A stretch of 64,000 bases of DNA. Source: JBNPEO01 sp050490315. Lineage in GTDB: Bacteria > Actinomycetota > Actinomycetes > Actinomycetales > Micrococcaceae. Below, one piece after another: positions 33,496 to 41,431 of this stretch (positions within the stretch are counted from its first letter, which is position 1; each line of letters starts with the position of its first letter). The notes below the pieces were generated by a model, which worked only from the letters and a program-made list of their open reading frames with translations, was not told the DNA's origin and did no database searches. The stretch spans positions 93,045 through 157,044 of the forward strand of contig NZ_JBNPEO010000005.1 of the NCBI RefSeq assembly GCF_050490315.1. The letters run 5' to 3'. The position numbers and the translations under genes were made by a program.

Positions 33496-34845
33496 CTAGA
33501 GGAGGGAGGCCACTGTCACGGCGGCAGGAGCGCAGCAGCTCGACGCCGGCTCTGCCGCTTCTGGTATTGCAGAGCTGGGGGCGTCGCAGCTGGTTCCCGC
33601 GCCAGCAGAGCAGACACCGGTTTCCGGTAATTCAAGATGAACAGCGTCCGACGCCGCGTGGTCACCTGCCAGCGCAGCCGCCACTGAGCGGACTTGCTCG
33701 TAGCCGGTGGCCAGAAGGAAGGTTGGTGCGCGTCCGTAGGACTTCATCCCAACGATGTAAAAGTCCTTCTCGGGGTGGGCGAGCATTTTGGCGCCATGTG
33801 GTGCCACCGTGCCACACGAGTGAAACTCCGGATCAATCAGTGGACCAAGTTGAGTAGGTGCTTCCACAGCCGGGTCAAGGTCTAGGCGAAGCTCGCGCAA
33901 GATGTCCAAGTCCGGCCGGAACCCGGTGCACGGGACAACTATGTCCGCTTCCAGAGTGCGGCCGTCCACAGCGTCAATAACAACTCCGTTGTTTACGGTG
34001 TTGAGAGAGCGGATGCCAAAGCCGGTGTGCAATTCGATGGTTCCGGCCTCCACCAAGCGCCGCAGGCGTGAGCCTAGCTGGCCGCGGGCAGGTAGGCCAT
34101 CAGAATCCTCGCCACCGTAAACCTTTTCAGCGGAGGGACCGCGCACTGCCCAGAGGATGGTGGTGTCCGGTTCCTCGCGGACCAGCGCGGCTAGGTTGAT
34201 CAGGGTATTTGCCGCCGAGTGACCCGCGCCAACCACTAGGACACGGCGAGCAGCAAATGCAGCCCGGTCCCGTCCCACAACGTCTGGAAGGGACGCGGAA
34301 ATATGCTTGGAAGCTGCGGCTTCGCCTAAGGCGGGAAGCCCCGAGGTGCCCAAGGGATTCCGGGTGGACCAGGTGCCGGAGGCGTCAATGACAGCTGCCA
34401 CAACATGGTCACGAACACTACCGTCTTGGTCTTCCACCCGGACCACAAATGGTGTGGTCTCCCGGTTGCGGGAGTGTGTTTTGTCCAGCCCCTGACGGGT
34501 TACCGCAATCACTTTGGCGCCAGTGTTCAGGCGCGAGGCGATCTCTGGAGTGTTGGCCAGTGGTGTGAGGTAGTTCTCGATCAATTCCCCGCCGTAGGGG
34601 AGCGCCGTGGGGCGTGGAGACTCCCAGCCGGTTCCCTCCAAAAGTCGGACGGCAGCAGCGTCAAGGTTGAACCGCCACGGCGAGAACAAACGAATGTGTC
34701 GCCATTGTTCAATGGCTGCACCCGCCGTCGAGCCGGCTTCGAAGACAATAGGGTCCAGGCCGCGTTCCAGCAAATGAGCGGCGGCTGCGAGCCCTACTGG
34801 ACCTGCTCCGATGACGGCGATGGGAACCTGGTTGGCTGACTCCAT
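33496..34845 (-). CDS. Arsenic-island FAD/NAD(P)-binding flavoprotein
   Basis: 449 residues. N-terminal FAD-binding GAGPVG (12-18), second dinucleotide fold VLVVGAGHSAANTL near 205, and VPCTGFRPD. It resembles flavin monooxygenase-like or thioredoxin-reductase-like proteins found in actinobacterial ars operons (sometimes called ArsO); the reaction is unproven. The last 40 residues are unusual: Cys pairs in GVCSAGAGTSC and SSCCAP suggest arsenite or metal binding. Downstream of arsC by 76 bases. No clear ribosome site at the ATG. Confidence 0.78.
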   Translation of the reverse strand: MESANQVPIAVIGAGPVGLAAAAHLLERGLDPIVFEAGSTAGAAIEQWRHIRLFSPWRFNLDAAAVRLLEGTGWESPRPTALPYGGELIENYLTPLANTPEIASRLNTGAKVIAVTRQGLDKTHSRNRETTPFVVRVEDQDGSVRDHVVAAVIDASGTWSTRNPLGTSGLPALGEAAASKHISASLPDVVGRDRAAFAARRVLVVGAGHSAANTLINLAALVREEPDTTILWAVRGPSAEKVYGGEDSDGLPARGQLGSRLRRLVEAGTIELHTGFGIRSLNTVNNGVVIDAVDGRTLEADIVVPCTGFRPDLDILRELRLDLDPAVEAPTQLGPLIDPEFHSCGTVAPHGAKMLAHPEKDFYIVGMKSYGRAPTFLLATGYEQVRSVAAALAGDHAASDAVHLELPETGVCSAGAGTSCDAPSSAIPEAAEPASSCCAPAAVTVASLL

Positions 34846-34921
34846 GATGGTGCCGATTCTTTCTTATGGGGTTGTGTAAAGAAGTGCTGTGTATAGAGGT
34901 GGTAGGTACAGAAGGGAGTGG

Positions 34922-35332
34922 CTAGGCGAGGGAGGCGATGAGGGCTTCGATGCGGGTTTTGATTTCGTCGCGGATGGGGCGAACGGACTCCACACCTTGG
35001 CCGGCCGGGTCCTCGAGCTCCCAGTCCTCGTAACGTTTGCCGGGGAAAATTGGGCAGGTATCGCCGCAGCCCATGGTGATAACGACGTCGGACTCCTTAA
35101 CGGCCTCGGTGGTGAGGACCTTGGGGATTTCGGCTGACATGTCGATCCCGACCTCGGCCATGGCTTCCACGGCTGCCGGGTTGACCTGATCGGCTGGCTG
35201 CGAGCCGGCGGACCGGACTTCGATGGTGCCGGCGGAGAGAGTGGTCAGAAACGCAGCTGCCATCTGTGAGCGTCCAGCGTTGTGGACGCAGACGAACAGG
35301 ACGGACGGCTTTTTGGTGGTTTCAGTAGTCAT
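34922..35332 (-). CDS. arsC: Arsenate reductase, low-molecular-weight phosphatase type
   Basis: 136 residues. The P-loop CVHNAGRS (Cys-X5-Arg) near residue 15 binds arsenate, LEDPAGQG holds the catalytic aspartate, and TMGCGDTCP provides further cysteines for electron transfer. In actinobacteria the reductant is thioredoxin or mycothiol/mycoredoxin. ATG at 35332 chosen behind GGAG; upstream frame overlaps the ACR3 gene. 13 bases after ACR3. Confidence 0.92.
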   Translation of the reverse strand: MTTETTKKPSVLFVCVHNAGRSQMAAAFLTTLSAGTIEVRSAGSQPADQVNPAAVEAMAEVGIDMSAEIPKVLTTEAVKESDVVITMGCGDTCPIFPGKRYEDWELEDPAGQGVESVRPIRDEIKTRIEALIASLA

Positions 35333-35345
35333 AATGTTCTCCAAG

Positions 35346-36455
35346 TTAGAGCTGTGATGTGGTGGGGAAATAACGTTTGCGGGCCCACAGGGCGGCGTAG
35401 ACAAGGGCCACGAGCACTGGGACTTCAATCAAAGGCCCGACGACGCCGGCCAGGGCTTGGCCGGAAGCCACTCCGAAGGTGCCAATCGCCACAGCGATGG
35501 CCAGCTCGAAGTTGTTGCCGGCGGCGGTAAAGGCCAGTGTGGTGGTCTTTGCGTAGCCCAGTTTCAAGAGGCGGCCTAGGAACATACTTGCACCAAAAAC
35601 CACCACAAAATAGACCAATAAGGGCAAGGCGATGCGGGCTACGTCTAGTGGTTGGGCGGTGATTCTTTGGCCCTGCAACGCGAAGAGCAAAGTGATGGTG
35701 AACAGCAGCCCGTAGAGAGCCCACGGGCCAAGTTTTGGGAGGAACGTGTCCTCATACCAGTCGCGGCCCTTAGCTTTCTCACCAAGGGTGCGGGTGAGGA
35801 ATCCTGCGATCAGCGGGATGCCCAAGAAGATCAGCACCGAGGTGGTGATGGCCCAGAAAGAGAAGTCAGCGCTGGTGGTGGGTAGACCAAGAAGTGCTGG
35901 CAGCCACTGGAGGTAGAGCCACCCCAGCGCACCGAAGGCAATGACCTGGAAGATTGAGTTGATAAATACCAAAACTGCTGCTGACTCGCGATCCCCGCAG
36001 GCAAGATCGTTCCAAATCATCACCATGGCGATGCAGCGGGCCAGGCCAACAATGATCAGGCCGGTGCGGTATTCGGGGAGATCCGGGATAAAGATCCACG
36101 CCAGTGCGAACATCACCGCCGGTGCCACCAGCCAGTTGAGGATCAGTGAGGTGATCATCAACTTCCGGTCAGCTAACACGCGGTGCGTTTGATCAAAGCG
36201 GACTTTGGCGAGAACCGGGTACATCATCACCAGCAGACCCACCGCAATCGGCAGGGACACTTGGCCCATCTTGGCTGCTTCAAGTGCCGTGTTTAGCCCG
36301 GGGATGAGGTTGCCCAAGAGGAGCCCTAAGGCCATGGCCGCGATGATCCAAACGGGCAAAAACCGATCAAGTGTGGAGAGCTTGCCCACCACGGTAGCTT
36401 TGCTGTCTTGAGGTCCGCCGCGCTCACGTGGTGGCGTTTGGGTTGGGATGCTCAC
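35346..36455 (-). CDS. acr3: ACR3-type arsenite efflux permease
   Basis: 369 residues, ten membrane helices. The essential cysteine is in GLARCIAMVMIWNDLACGD; NFELAIAVAIGTFG is the other family signature. It extrudes arsenite using proton motive force. Start GTG 36455 behind AGGAG. First gene of acr3-arsC-flavoprotein, divergent from arsR with a palindromic operator between them. Confidence 0.93.
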   Translation of the reverse strand: MSIPTQTPPRERGGPQDSKATVVGKLSTLDRFLPVWIIAAMALGLLLGNLIPGLNTALEAAKMGQVSLPIAVGLLVMMYPVLAKVRFDQTHRVLADRKLMITSLILNWLVAPAVMFALAWIFIPDLPEYRTGLIIVGLARCIAMVMIWNDLACGDRESAAVLVFINSIFQVIAFGALGWLYLQWLPALLGLPTTSADFSFWAITTSVLIFLGIPLIAGFLTRTLGEKAKGRDWYEDTFLPKLGPWALYGLLFTITLLFALQGQRITAQPLDVARIALPLLVYFVVVFGASMFLGRLLKLGYAKTTTLAFTAAGNNFELAIAVAIGTFGVASGQALAGVVGPLIEVPVLVALVYAALWARKRYFPTTSQL

Positions 36456-36480
36456 AAAGCTCCTGAGTGGATCGGGGTAA

Positions 36481-36533
36481 ATTGATGAAGATCGATATAG
36501 GAAGTATCACCAGCTGTATCGATGAATGTCAAT
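36481..36533. promoter_or_regulatory. ArsR operator between arsR and acr3
   Basis: 17-base arms ATTGATGAAGATCGATA (36481-36497) and TATCGATGAATGTCAAT (36517-36533) form an interrupted inverted repeat matching at 12 of 17 positions (ATTGA and ATCGATA blocks). It covers the space between the divergent starts. Confidence 0.7.
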
Positions 36534-36544
36534 ATATGTGCATA

Positions 36545-36904
36545 ATGGGAAGCGTGAACACTGTGCAAACTCTTGAGCCTCAGGCGGCGGCTGCGTGCTG
36601 TGTGCCCACCGCAAAGCCAGCCTTGAGTGCGGAAGAAGCGCAGCAAAAGGCGCAACTTTTCAAAGCCTTGGCAGATCCCAATAGGTTGCGGCTGCTCTCA
36701 ATCGTCAAAGCCGAAAGTTCAGGCGAGTCTTGCGTCTGCGACCTCACCGAACCCTTAGGACTGGGTCAGCCAACGGTTTCGCACCACCTTAAAATTCTCG
36801 TTGATGCTGGCCTCCTGCACCGCGAAAAGCGCGGAACGTGGGCCTACTACTCCATGGTTCCTGGCGCTATGGAAAGCGCTGCCGGCATACTCGCCACGCT
36901 ATAA
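36545..36904 (+). CDS. arsR: Arsenite-responsive repressor, ArsR/SmtB family
   Basis: 119 residues. Winged helix domain (LFKALADPNRLRLLSI; LGLGQPTVSHHLKILVDAGLL). Cys18-Cys19 (AACCVP) and Cys63/Cys65 (ESCVCDL) give the actinobacterial arsenite site in which an N-terminal Cys pair joins one Cys near the recognition helix, as known for Corynebacterium ArsR. Start at ATG 36545; TATATG six bases before it suggests a leaderless message. Divergent from acr3. Confidence 0.9.
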   Translation: MGSVNTVQTLEPQAAAACCVPTAKPALSAEEAQQKAQLFKALADPNRLRLLSIVKAESSGESCVCDLTEPLGLGQPTVSHHLKILVDAGLLHREKRGTWAYYSMVPGAMESAAGILATL

Positions 36905-36912
36905 ACCTGCGT

Positions 36913-37833
36913 TCAGCCAGCAAATTCCTCACGCCAACGCCGCAAAAAAGCCCCACCAGCGTGGTCATGAATAACCTCTGGCCCCAGGCCCAAATCCGAG
37001 GCAGTCAGCACCTGATACGGCTTCTCTGGAACGCCATCTGCCGGACGCACATCAACGTGCTTGACCTCGTGATTGTGGTGGTGAAGCCAGTCAGCCATGG
37101 CGTAGTCAGTGCGTGAATCGCCCACTGTCCGCCACGCCAGTGGCGCAATCCCGGCAGCAGTCAAAAGTTCGACGGCGCGCGAGGCGCCCAAGTCTTTACC
37201 CAAGTGCACCGACTCAATGTCGGTGGAAATAATGGTGGGGTCCAGCTGGAAGTCCGGGCCGTCGTCGGACCTTAACTCAGCCACAGAGGCACTCTTTGTG
37301 TGGTCCAAAATGGTTGCGCTGAGCCCGTGTTGGCCCATCAACTCAAGCGCTTTCTGATCAAAAGCGCCCTGAACGGCCAGATAGTCCTTGTTGCTGACGT
37401 CAGTGCGCTGCTCCACCGAAACCATGGCGTGCTTGGTGTGGTCATAAAACATGTGATCGGTGAATTCGCGCTCCACCAATTCCAGAACACTCTGAGCGTA
37501 GGCGGCCGGTACCGCCAGCTCCCGGTCCACCTGTATTTGGCTGTCCCCTTTGGAATCAAAGCTGAACCACACGGCACCCTTTTCACAAATGGCATGAATG
37601 GTGACGCCCTCCGGTATCCCCGCAGCGAGCATGGGTGTCATCACCTGTTCCTTAATAAAGGAATCGGAGCGGCCGGTGTTGAAAATAACCGGAACCCCTG
37701 CGGTGGCCAATGCAATCAGCTCGGAAATGATTTCCGGCTTCACTTGCCTCGTCTCCGGGCTAGCCACCGGACCGTCAACGTCAAGGAGCAGGGCGAGTGG
37801 CGGGCGGGCGGCGTGCGCAGCGGGAGCAGTCAT
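36913..37833 (-). CDS. HAD superfamily phosphatase (Cof/SPP-like)
   Basis: 306 residues. Motif I LLDVDGPV (nucleophile near residue 18), motif II FNTGRS, motif IV GDSRTDYAMADW. The layout fits C2-capped HAD phosphatases acting on sugar phosphates. Substrate unknown. The ATG at 37833 is preferred over one 36 bases upstream because GGGAG precedes it and the nucleophile then lies close to the N-terminus. Confidence 0.82.
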   Translation of the reverse strand: MTAPAAHAARPPLALLLDVDGPVASPETRQVKPEIISELIALATAGVPVIFNTGRSDSFIKEQVMTPMLAAGIPEGVTIHAICEKGAVWFSFDSKGDSQIQVDRELAVPAAYAQSVLELVEREFTDHMFYDHTKHAMVSVEQRTDVSNKDYLAVQGAFDQKALELMGQHGLSATILDHTKSASVAELRSDDGPDFQLDPTIISTDIESVHLGKDLGASRAVELLTAAGIAPLAWRTVGDSRTDYAMADWLHHHNHEVKHVDVRPADGVPEKPYQVLTASDLGLGPEVIHDHAGGAFLRRWREEFAG

Positions 37834-37937
37834 ACTCCCATTGTTCTCCCCGCCGAGTGGCGCGGACAAATGATCACCATTTGGCTACAAACACACCGGA
37901 CACTGCGCGCGTCGTTCACAGGATGGCCGCGGGTCTC

Positions 37938-37943
37938 TACGCT
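37938..37943 (+). promoter_or_regulatory. -10 box of leaderless ParB-like gene
   Basis: TACGCT, exactly six bases, then GTG at 37950. Confidence 0.5.
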
Positions 37944-37949
37944 GGATAG

Positions 37950-38249
37950 GTGATCTTCAAAGCCGTGGGCGACGGGCGCCCTTATCCCGACCATGGATAC
38001 AACACGCCTAAAGACTGGGTGAAATTGGCGCCGCGCCCCATTCGCCTGGATGAGCTGGTCACCACCAAGCGCACCCTAGACCTAGATGCCCTCCTCGCCG
38101 AGGACTCGACGTTTTTTGGCGACTTGTTCCCCCACGTTGTTCAATACCAAGGTGTCCTCTACCTTGAGGATGGCCTGCACCGGGCAGTGCGGACGGCTCT
38201 GCATCAGCGCACGGCCATCCATGCCCGAGTTTTGGTCATCGATGGCTAA
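37950..38249 (+). CDS. Small ParB/sulfiredoxin-fold-like conserved protein
   Basis: 99 residues, conserved in actinobacteria. The C-terminal YLEDGLHRAVRTALHQR resembles the ParB N-domain DGHHR-type motif, and the middle (LVTTKRTLDLDALLAEDSTFFGDLFPHVV) is highly specific to the family. Some databases give it a toxin-antitoxin label, which I cannot support: no toxin partner is present. Leaderless-type start. The next gene begins inside its last codons. Confidence 0.65.
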   Translation: MIFKAVGDGRPYPDHGYNTPKDWVKLAPRPIRLDELVTTKRTLDLDALLAEDSTFFGDLFPHVVQYQGVLYLEDGLHRAVRTALHQRTAIHARVLVIDG

Positions 38250-38910
38250 GGACCCGTCCCACCTTCACGGGCACCGGGTGATCAGCGGGAATGACCTTCG
38301 CGAGACTTTTGTCCCAGATGATGAAGCTGAGGAAAACCCGGGAAGGTACCGCCGGAGGTTGGTTCACGGGATTGTTCTGACACTATTGGTGGGCCTTGTA
38401 GTGGCCGCCATTGTTGGGGCATTAGCCATTATGAAGGGCTACATTGCGTTCCCCTCCAGCACGCCCAGCCCAACATTTAGCTCGGCTTGCCCGGCAACCA
38501 AGTTTGACTACCAGCCCAATGACAAGATCAAGGTCAACGTCTACAACTCCACGAACATCCCCGGGCTGGCCTCGAAGGTTGCAGCGGAATTGAGGGCGCG
38601 CAAGTACAAACTTGGCGAAGTGGGTAACAAGGCCATCAACTACCAAGGAACGGCGGTAGTGGTCTCCGGTGCCACGGGCCAGCTCGGTGCCTTTAATGTC
38701 CAGCGCAACACCCCTGGTTCAGACTATGTTCAGGACAACCGCACGGACGCCAGTGTTGATCTGATTGTCAGCACGAATTTCAAGGCTCTGACTAAAACGG
38801 AGTTAGTTGACCAAACCCCCGGTGCACTACAGTGCCCGCGCGAAGAGCGCAGGGTTTCCAACGGCACACCCGTTGCCACGATCCCGGCCACTCCCGCGGC
38901 GAAAAAGTAA
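38242..38910 (+). CDS. LytR_C domain membrane protein
   Basis: 222 residues: cytoplasmic leader, one membrane helix (about 42-64), Pro/Ser/Thr linker, then a LytR_C domain (KVNVYNSTNIPGLASKVAAELRARKYKLGEVGN) facing outside. This domain occurs in cell-envelope proteins of actinobacteria. The ATG at 38242 overlaps the last eight bases of the preceding gene, so the two are coupled. Confidence 0.8.
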   Translation: MAKDPSHLHGHRVISGNDLRETFVPDDEAEENPGRYRRRLVHGIVLTLLVGLVVAAIVGALAIMKGYIAFPSSTPSPTFSSACPATKFDYQPNDKIKVNVYNSTNIPGLASKVAAELRARKYKLGEVGNKAINYQGTAVVVSGATGQLGAFNVQRNTPGSDYVQDNRTDASVDLIVSTNFKALTKTELVDQTPGALQCPREERRVSNGTPVATIPATPAAKK

Positions 38911-38911
38911 G

Positions 38912-39610
38912 TCAGGCTGCTGACTCAACCACAGCTTTTTCAGCCGCAGGTTTTTCAGCCACGGCGTCAGGTGCGGCGATCACCATGGGGTTCCCCTCGG
39001 CGTCGAACATGGCACCGGCGCCGTGCTGAATAAAGCGCACGGTGGACTCAATGTGCCGCTCGAGGTCGGGGGAGCCCGGCTCGCTGGCCTTGCCGCGCGA
39101 TGCGCTTGAGGCGAGGGTGCCATGAATGAGCTGCGCGGTGGCCGTGACATCGGATTCCGGCAAAAAGCCCTGGTCAATCCCATCCTGCAGGATCTCTTGC
39201 AAAAGTAAGTTCAAATCAGAAACGTGGTCCGCTAACTTCGCGAAAGAACCCGGCGAAAGTACAGCGCCCATGGCTGGTCCTGGCGGTAAATGCCTGCGCG
39301 TGAGGTCCTCCACTTGGGCGCGGATGTACACGGCCAGTTTCCCCACCGGGTTCGCCACAGCGTTGAGGTCAGCGCGCAGCTCAGTGATGAACTTTTCCGT
39401 CTCGTCCAGCGCGTAGGAGATCAGCAGCTGCTCCATGTCCGCGTAGTAGTTGTACACGGCCGTCCGCCCCACACCAGCGTGCCGTGCCACATCCGTCATA
39501 GTCAGTCCGGGGAGTCCATGCGTAAATAGGAGCTCGCCGAAGGCGGTGAGGATGCGTCGCTGAGTTTCGGCACGCTGGGCCACGTTACTCGACGCGGAAA
39601 TTTTAGGCAT
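38912..39610 (-). CDS. TetR family transcriptional regulator
   Basis: 232 residues. Helix-turn-helix at about 37-60 (MTDVARHAGVGRTAVYNYY) followed by a helical ligand-binding part. It is convergent with the LytR_C gene, with one base between stops, so no terminator fits there. No adjacent target is obvious; autoregulation or control of the DsbA-like gene is possible. Leaderless-type start. Confidence 0.88.
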   Translation of the reverse strand: MPKISASSNVAQRAETQRRILTAFGELLFTHGLPGLTMTDVARHAGVGRTAVYNYYADMEQLLISYALDETEKFITELRADLNAVANPVGKLAVYIRAQVEDLTRRHLPPGPAMGAVLSPGSFAKLADHVSDLNLLLQEILQDGIDQGFLPESDVTATAQLIHGTLASSASRGKASEPGSPDLERHIESTVRFIQHGAGAMFDAEGNPMVIAAPDAVAEKPAAEKAVVESAA

Positions 39611-39616
39611 AAAGAC

Positions 39617-39622
39617 AGATTA
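39617..39622 (-). promoter_or_regulatory. -10 box of leaderless TetR gene
   Basis: TAATCT on the minus strand, exactly six bases before the ATG at 39610. Confidence 0.5.
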
Positions 39623-39672
39623 GCTGTTTATGTCAGCAAAGTATGCATCGAGGGAACGACGACGGCGGCTCG

Positions 39673-40371
39673 CTAGATGGCGCAACCGTCCGGGCCGCAA
39701 GCCTCAGCATCCGTGGCGCCAACATTGATCAAGGGGTTGGCTTCAGCCCATGCCTGTTCCAAAGCGGAGGCGAAAACCTCGGCAGGTTGAGCTCCGGAGA
39801 TCCCGTATTTACGGTCGATCACAAAAAACGGCACACCGCTCACACCCAAAGCGCGGGCTTCGGCGAAGTCGTGACGGACGTCCTCAGCGAAACGGTCCGA
39901 GTTCAACATGGCGGAAACGTCCTCCGCAACCAAACCCAAGCTGGTGCCAAGTTCCTGCAGGTGCTCGGTGTTCCCGATGTCCTTGCCGTGCTCAAAGTGA
40001 TCGCTCAACAGGCGCTCTTTAGCTTCGGCGCCCTTACCGGACTCCTCCGCCAAATGGATCAACCGGTGGGCGGTGAAACTATTGGCTACCACCACGGAAT
40101 CGAAGTCATAGCTCAGGCCTTCGCCGGCGGCCTGCTGGGCCACATGGGCGAACATACCCTTGACCTGCTCGGGGTCCAAGCCCTTGCGCTCGCTGAGGTA
40201 GGACAGTTCGGTGCCGTCATAGTGTTCCGGGAGTGTGGGGTCCAGCTGGAAGCTGCGCCACTTCACCTCAACCTTGTCCTTGTGCGGGAATTCGGCGAGG
40301 GCGGACTCAAAACGGCGTTTGCCGATGTAGCACCACGGGCAGGCAACATCGGACCAGATCTCAATCTTCAT
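39673..40371 (-). CDS. DsbA family oxidoreductase, FrnE-like
   Basis: 232 residues, cytoplasmic (no signal). Thioredoxin-fold with CPWC at 11-14, long helical insert (LSERKGLDPEQVK), cis-proline GVSGVPFFVI. It ends with a second Cys pair (EACGPDGCAI). FrnE-type proteins handle thiol-disulfide chemistry in stress resistance; exact substrate unknown. Confidence 0.88.
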   Translation of the reverse strand: MKIEIWSDVACPWCYIGKRRFESALAEFPHKDKVEVKWRSFQLDPTLPEHYDGTELSYLSERKGLDPEQVKGMFAHVAQQAAGEGLSYDFDSVVVANSFTAHRLIHLAEESGKGAEAKERLLSDHFEHGKDIGNTEHLQELGTSLGLVAEDVSAMLNSDRFAEDVRHDFAEARALGVSGVPFFVIDRKYGISGAQPAEVFASALEQAWAEANPLINVGATDAEACGPDGCAI

Positions 40372-40407
40372 ACTGGCTCAAACCCTGACAGACAACGGAA
40401 CATTCCC

Positions 40408-40947
40408 TCATTGCAGTGGGCGTTCCATCACAAAGTCGTTTTCCACGGAGTCGCCCAAGTGAAAGGTTTTGACTCCCACTTGGGTGAACCCTGATTTGCC
40501 GTAAAAGCGGAGTGCGCGTGGATTGTTTTGGTTGACGTTGAGCCATATTCCGGCCGGATTTCCCGCAAGCTTCCCGGCAGTGTCTAGGCTCGCCTGCATC
40601 AGCCTCGCCGCAGCACCTTGGCCGTGGAAATCGGGGTGGACGTAAAACTTGCTCAACTCCACCGAAGGCAGCAGCGTCAGGGCTGCGGCAACGTCTGGGT
40701 CAGTGGTGGGGCGGTTCACCATCAGCGAGTAAGCCCGTAGACCAACCTCGTTTTCTAGGACGGTGATGGTTACCCCAGCGTCCGCGAGGTACTCCGCGAA
40801 AGACCCCACACTCAGGGTTCGGGCAATGTGCGCGGAAATATCGGCCGGTGAGGAGGTGGGCGGGCAGGCCAGCGGAAAGGTGACGGCGGCCAGCTCAGCC
40901 AGCGCCTCGGCGTCGGACGTGGTTGCCGGGCGGATGGTGTACGTCAT
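40408..40947 (-). CDS. GNAT family N-acetyltransferase
   Basis: 179 residues. The acetyl-CoA-binding motif is visible (KFYVHPDFHGQGAAARLMQAS) and the C-terminal NPRALRFYGKSGF is typical. Substrate unknown. A TAAAGT box seven bases before the ATG suggests a leaderless transcript. Confidence 0.87.
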   Translation of the reverse strand: MTYTIRPATTSDAEALAELAAVTFPLACPPTSSPADISAHIARTLSVGSFAEYLADAGVTITVLENEVGLRAYSLMVNRPTTDPDVAAALTLLPSVELSKFYVHPDFHGQGAAARLMQASLDTAGKLAGNPAGIWLNVNQNNPRALRFYGKSGFTQVGVKTFHLGDSVENDFVMERPLQ

Positions 40948-40954
40948 AAGTCAA

Positions 40955-40960
40955 ACTTTA
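40955..40960 (-). promoter_or_regulatory. Possible -10 box of the GNAT gene
   Basis: TAAAGT on the minus strand, seven bases before the ATG at 40947, overlapping the end of the upstream gene. Confidence 0.35.
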
Positions 40961-41431
40961 GTCTCGGCTTTGCCCCGCGAGGTACGTCCGGATGCTGTCC
41001 ACCACCAGCTGGTGATCCTCCTCCGAGGACAGCCCAGAAACGGTTATCGCCCCAATAACTCCGGTGCCGCGGACCCGAATGGGGAAGGAGCCGCCAGCCA
41101 AGGTGTACTCCTCGGGTGCAAGCCAACCGCCGCCCAAGGGACTCCGGGCCGAAAACTGCTCAGACAACAACGCGGTGCTGTGCTCAAAGCGTAGGACCGA
41201 GGCGGACTTGCGGCGGACCCACGCCTCTTGATCCGCCGTGGCACCAGGCAGAACACAGCGGAACAGGATCATATTGTGCCGGCGAATATCGATCATCACG
41301 CCAGCATCCAGGGTAATGGCGCGGTTGGCGATCAATGACCCCAGCTCCCACGCATCACCATGGTCAAACTGGGGGAAGACTAGCTCGTCCTCTTGCCGTA
41401 GCAGTTCGGTGAAACGGGCCGAATCAGTCAT
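40958..41431 (-). CDS. UPF0303/HbpS-like heme-degrading-domain protein
   Basis: 157 residues, GlcG/HbpS-like fold (ITLDAGVMIDIRRHN, GGSFPIRVRGTGVIGAITVSGL, EDHQLVVDSI). The family is linked to heme binding or degradation and often sits beside catabolic genes. It overlaps the upstream oxidoreductase by eight bases and is probably the last gene of the operon. Confidence 0.8.
   Translation of the reverse strand: MTDSARFTELLRQEDELVFPQFDHGDAWELGSLIANRAITLDAGVMIDIRRHNMILFRCVLPGATADQEAWVRRKSASVLRFEHSTALLSEQFSARSPLGGGWLAPEEYTLAGGSFPIRVRGTGVIGAITVSGLSSEEDHQLVVDSIRTYLAGQSRD

Noticed and set aside
37950..38910. Toxin-antitoxin pair
   Set aside because: The second gene is a membrane LytR_C protein, not a toxin; no PIN or RelE-type partner is present.
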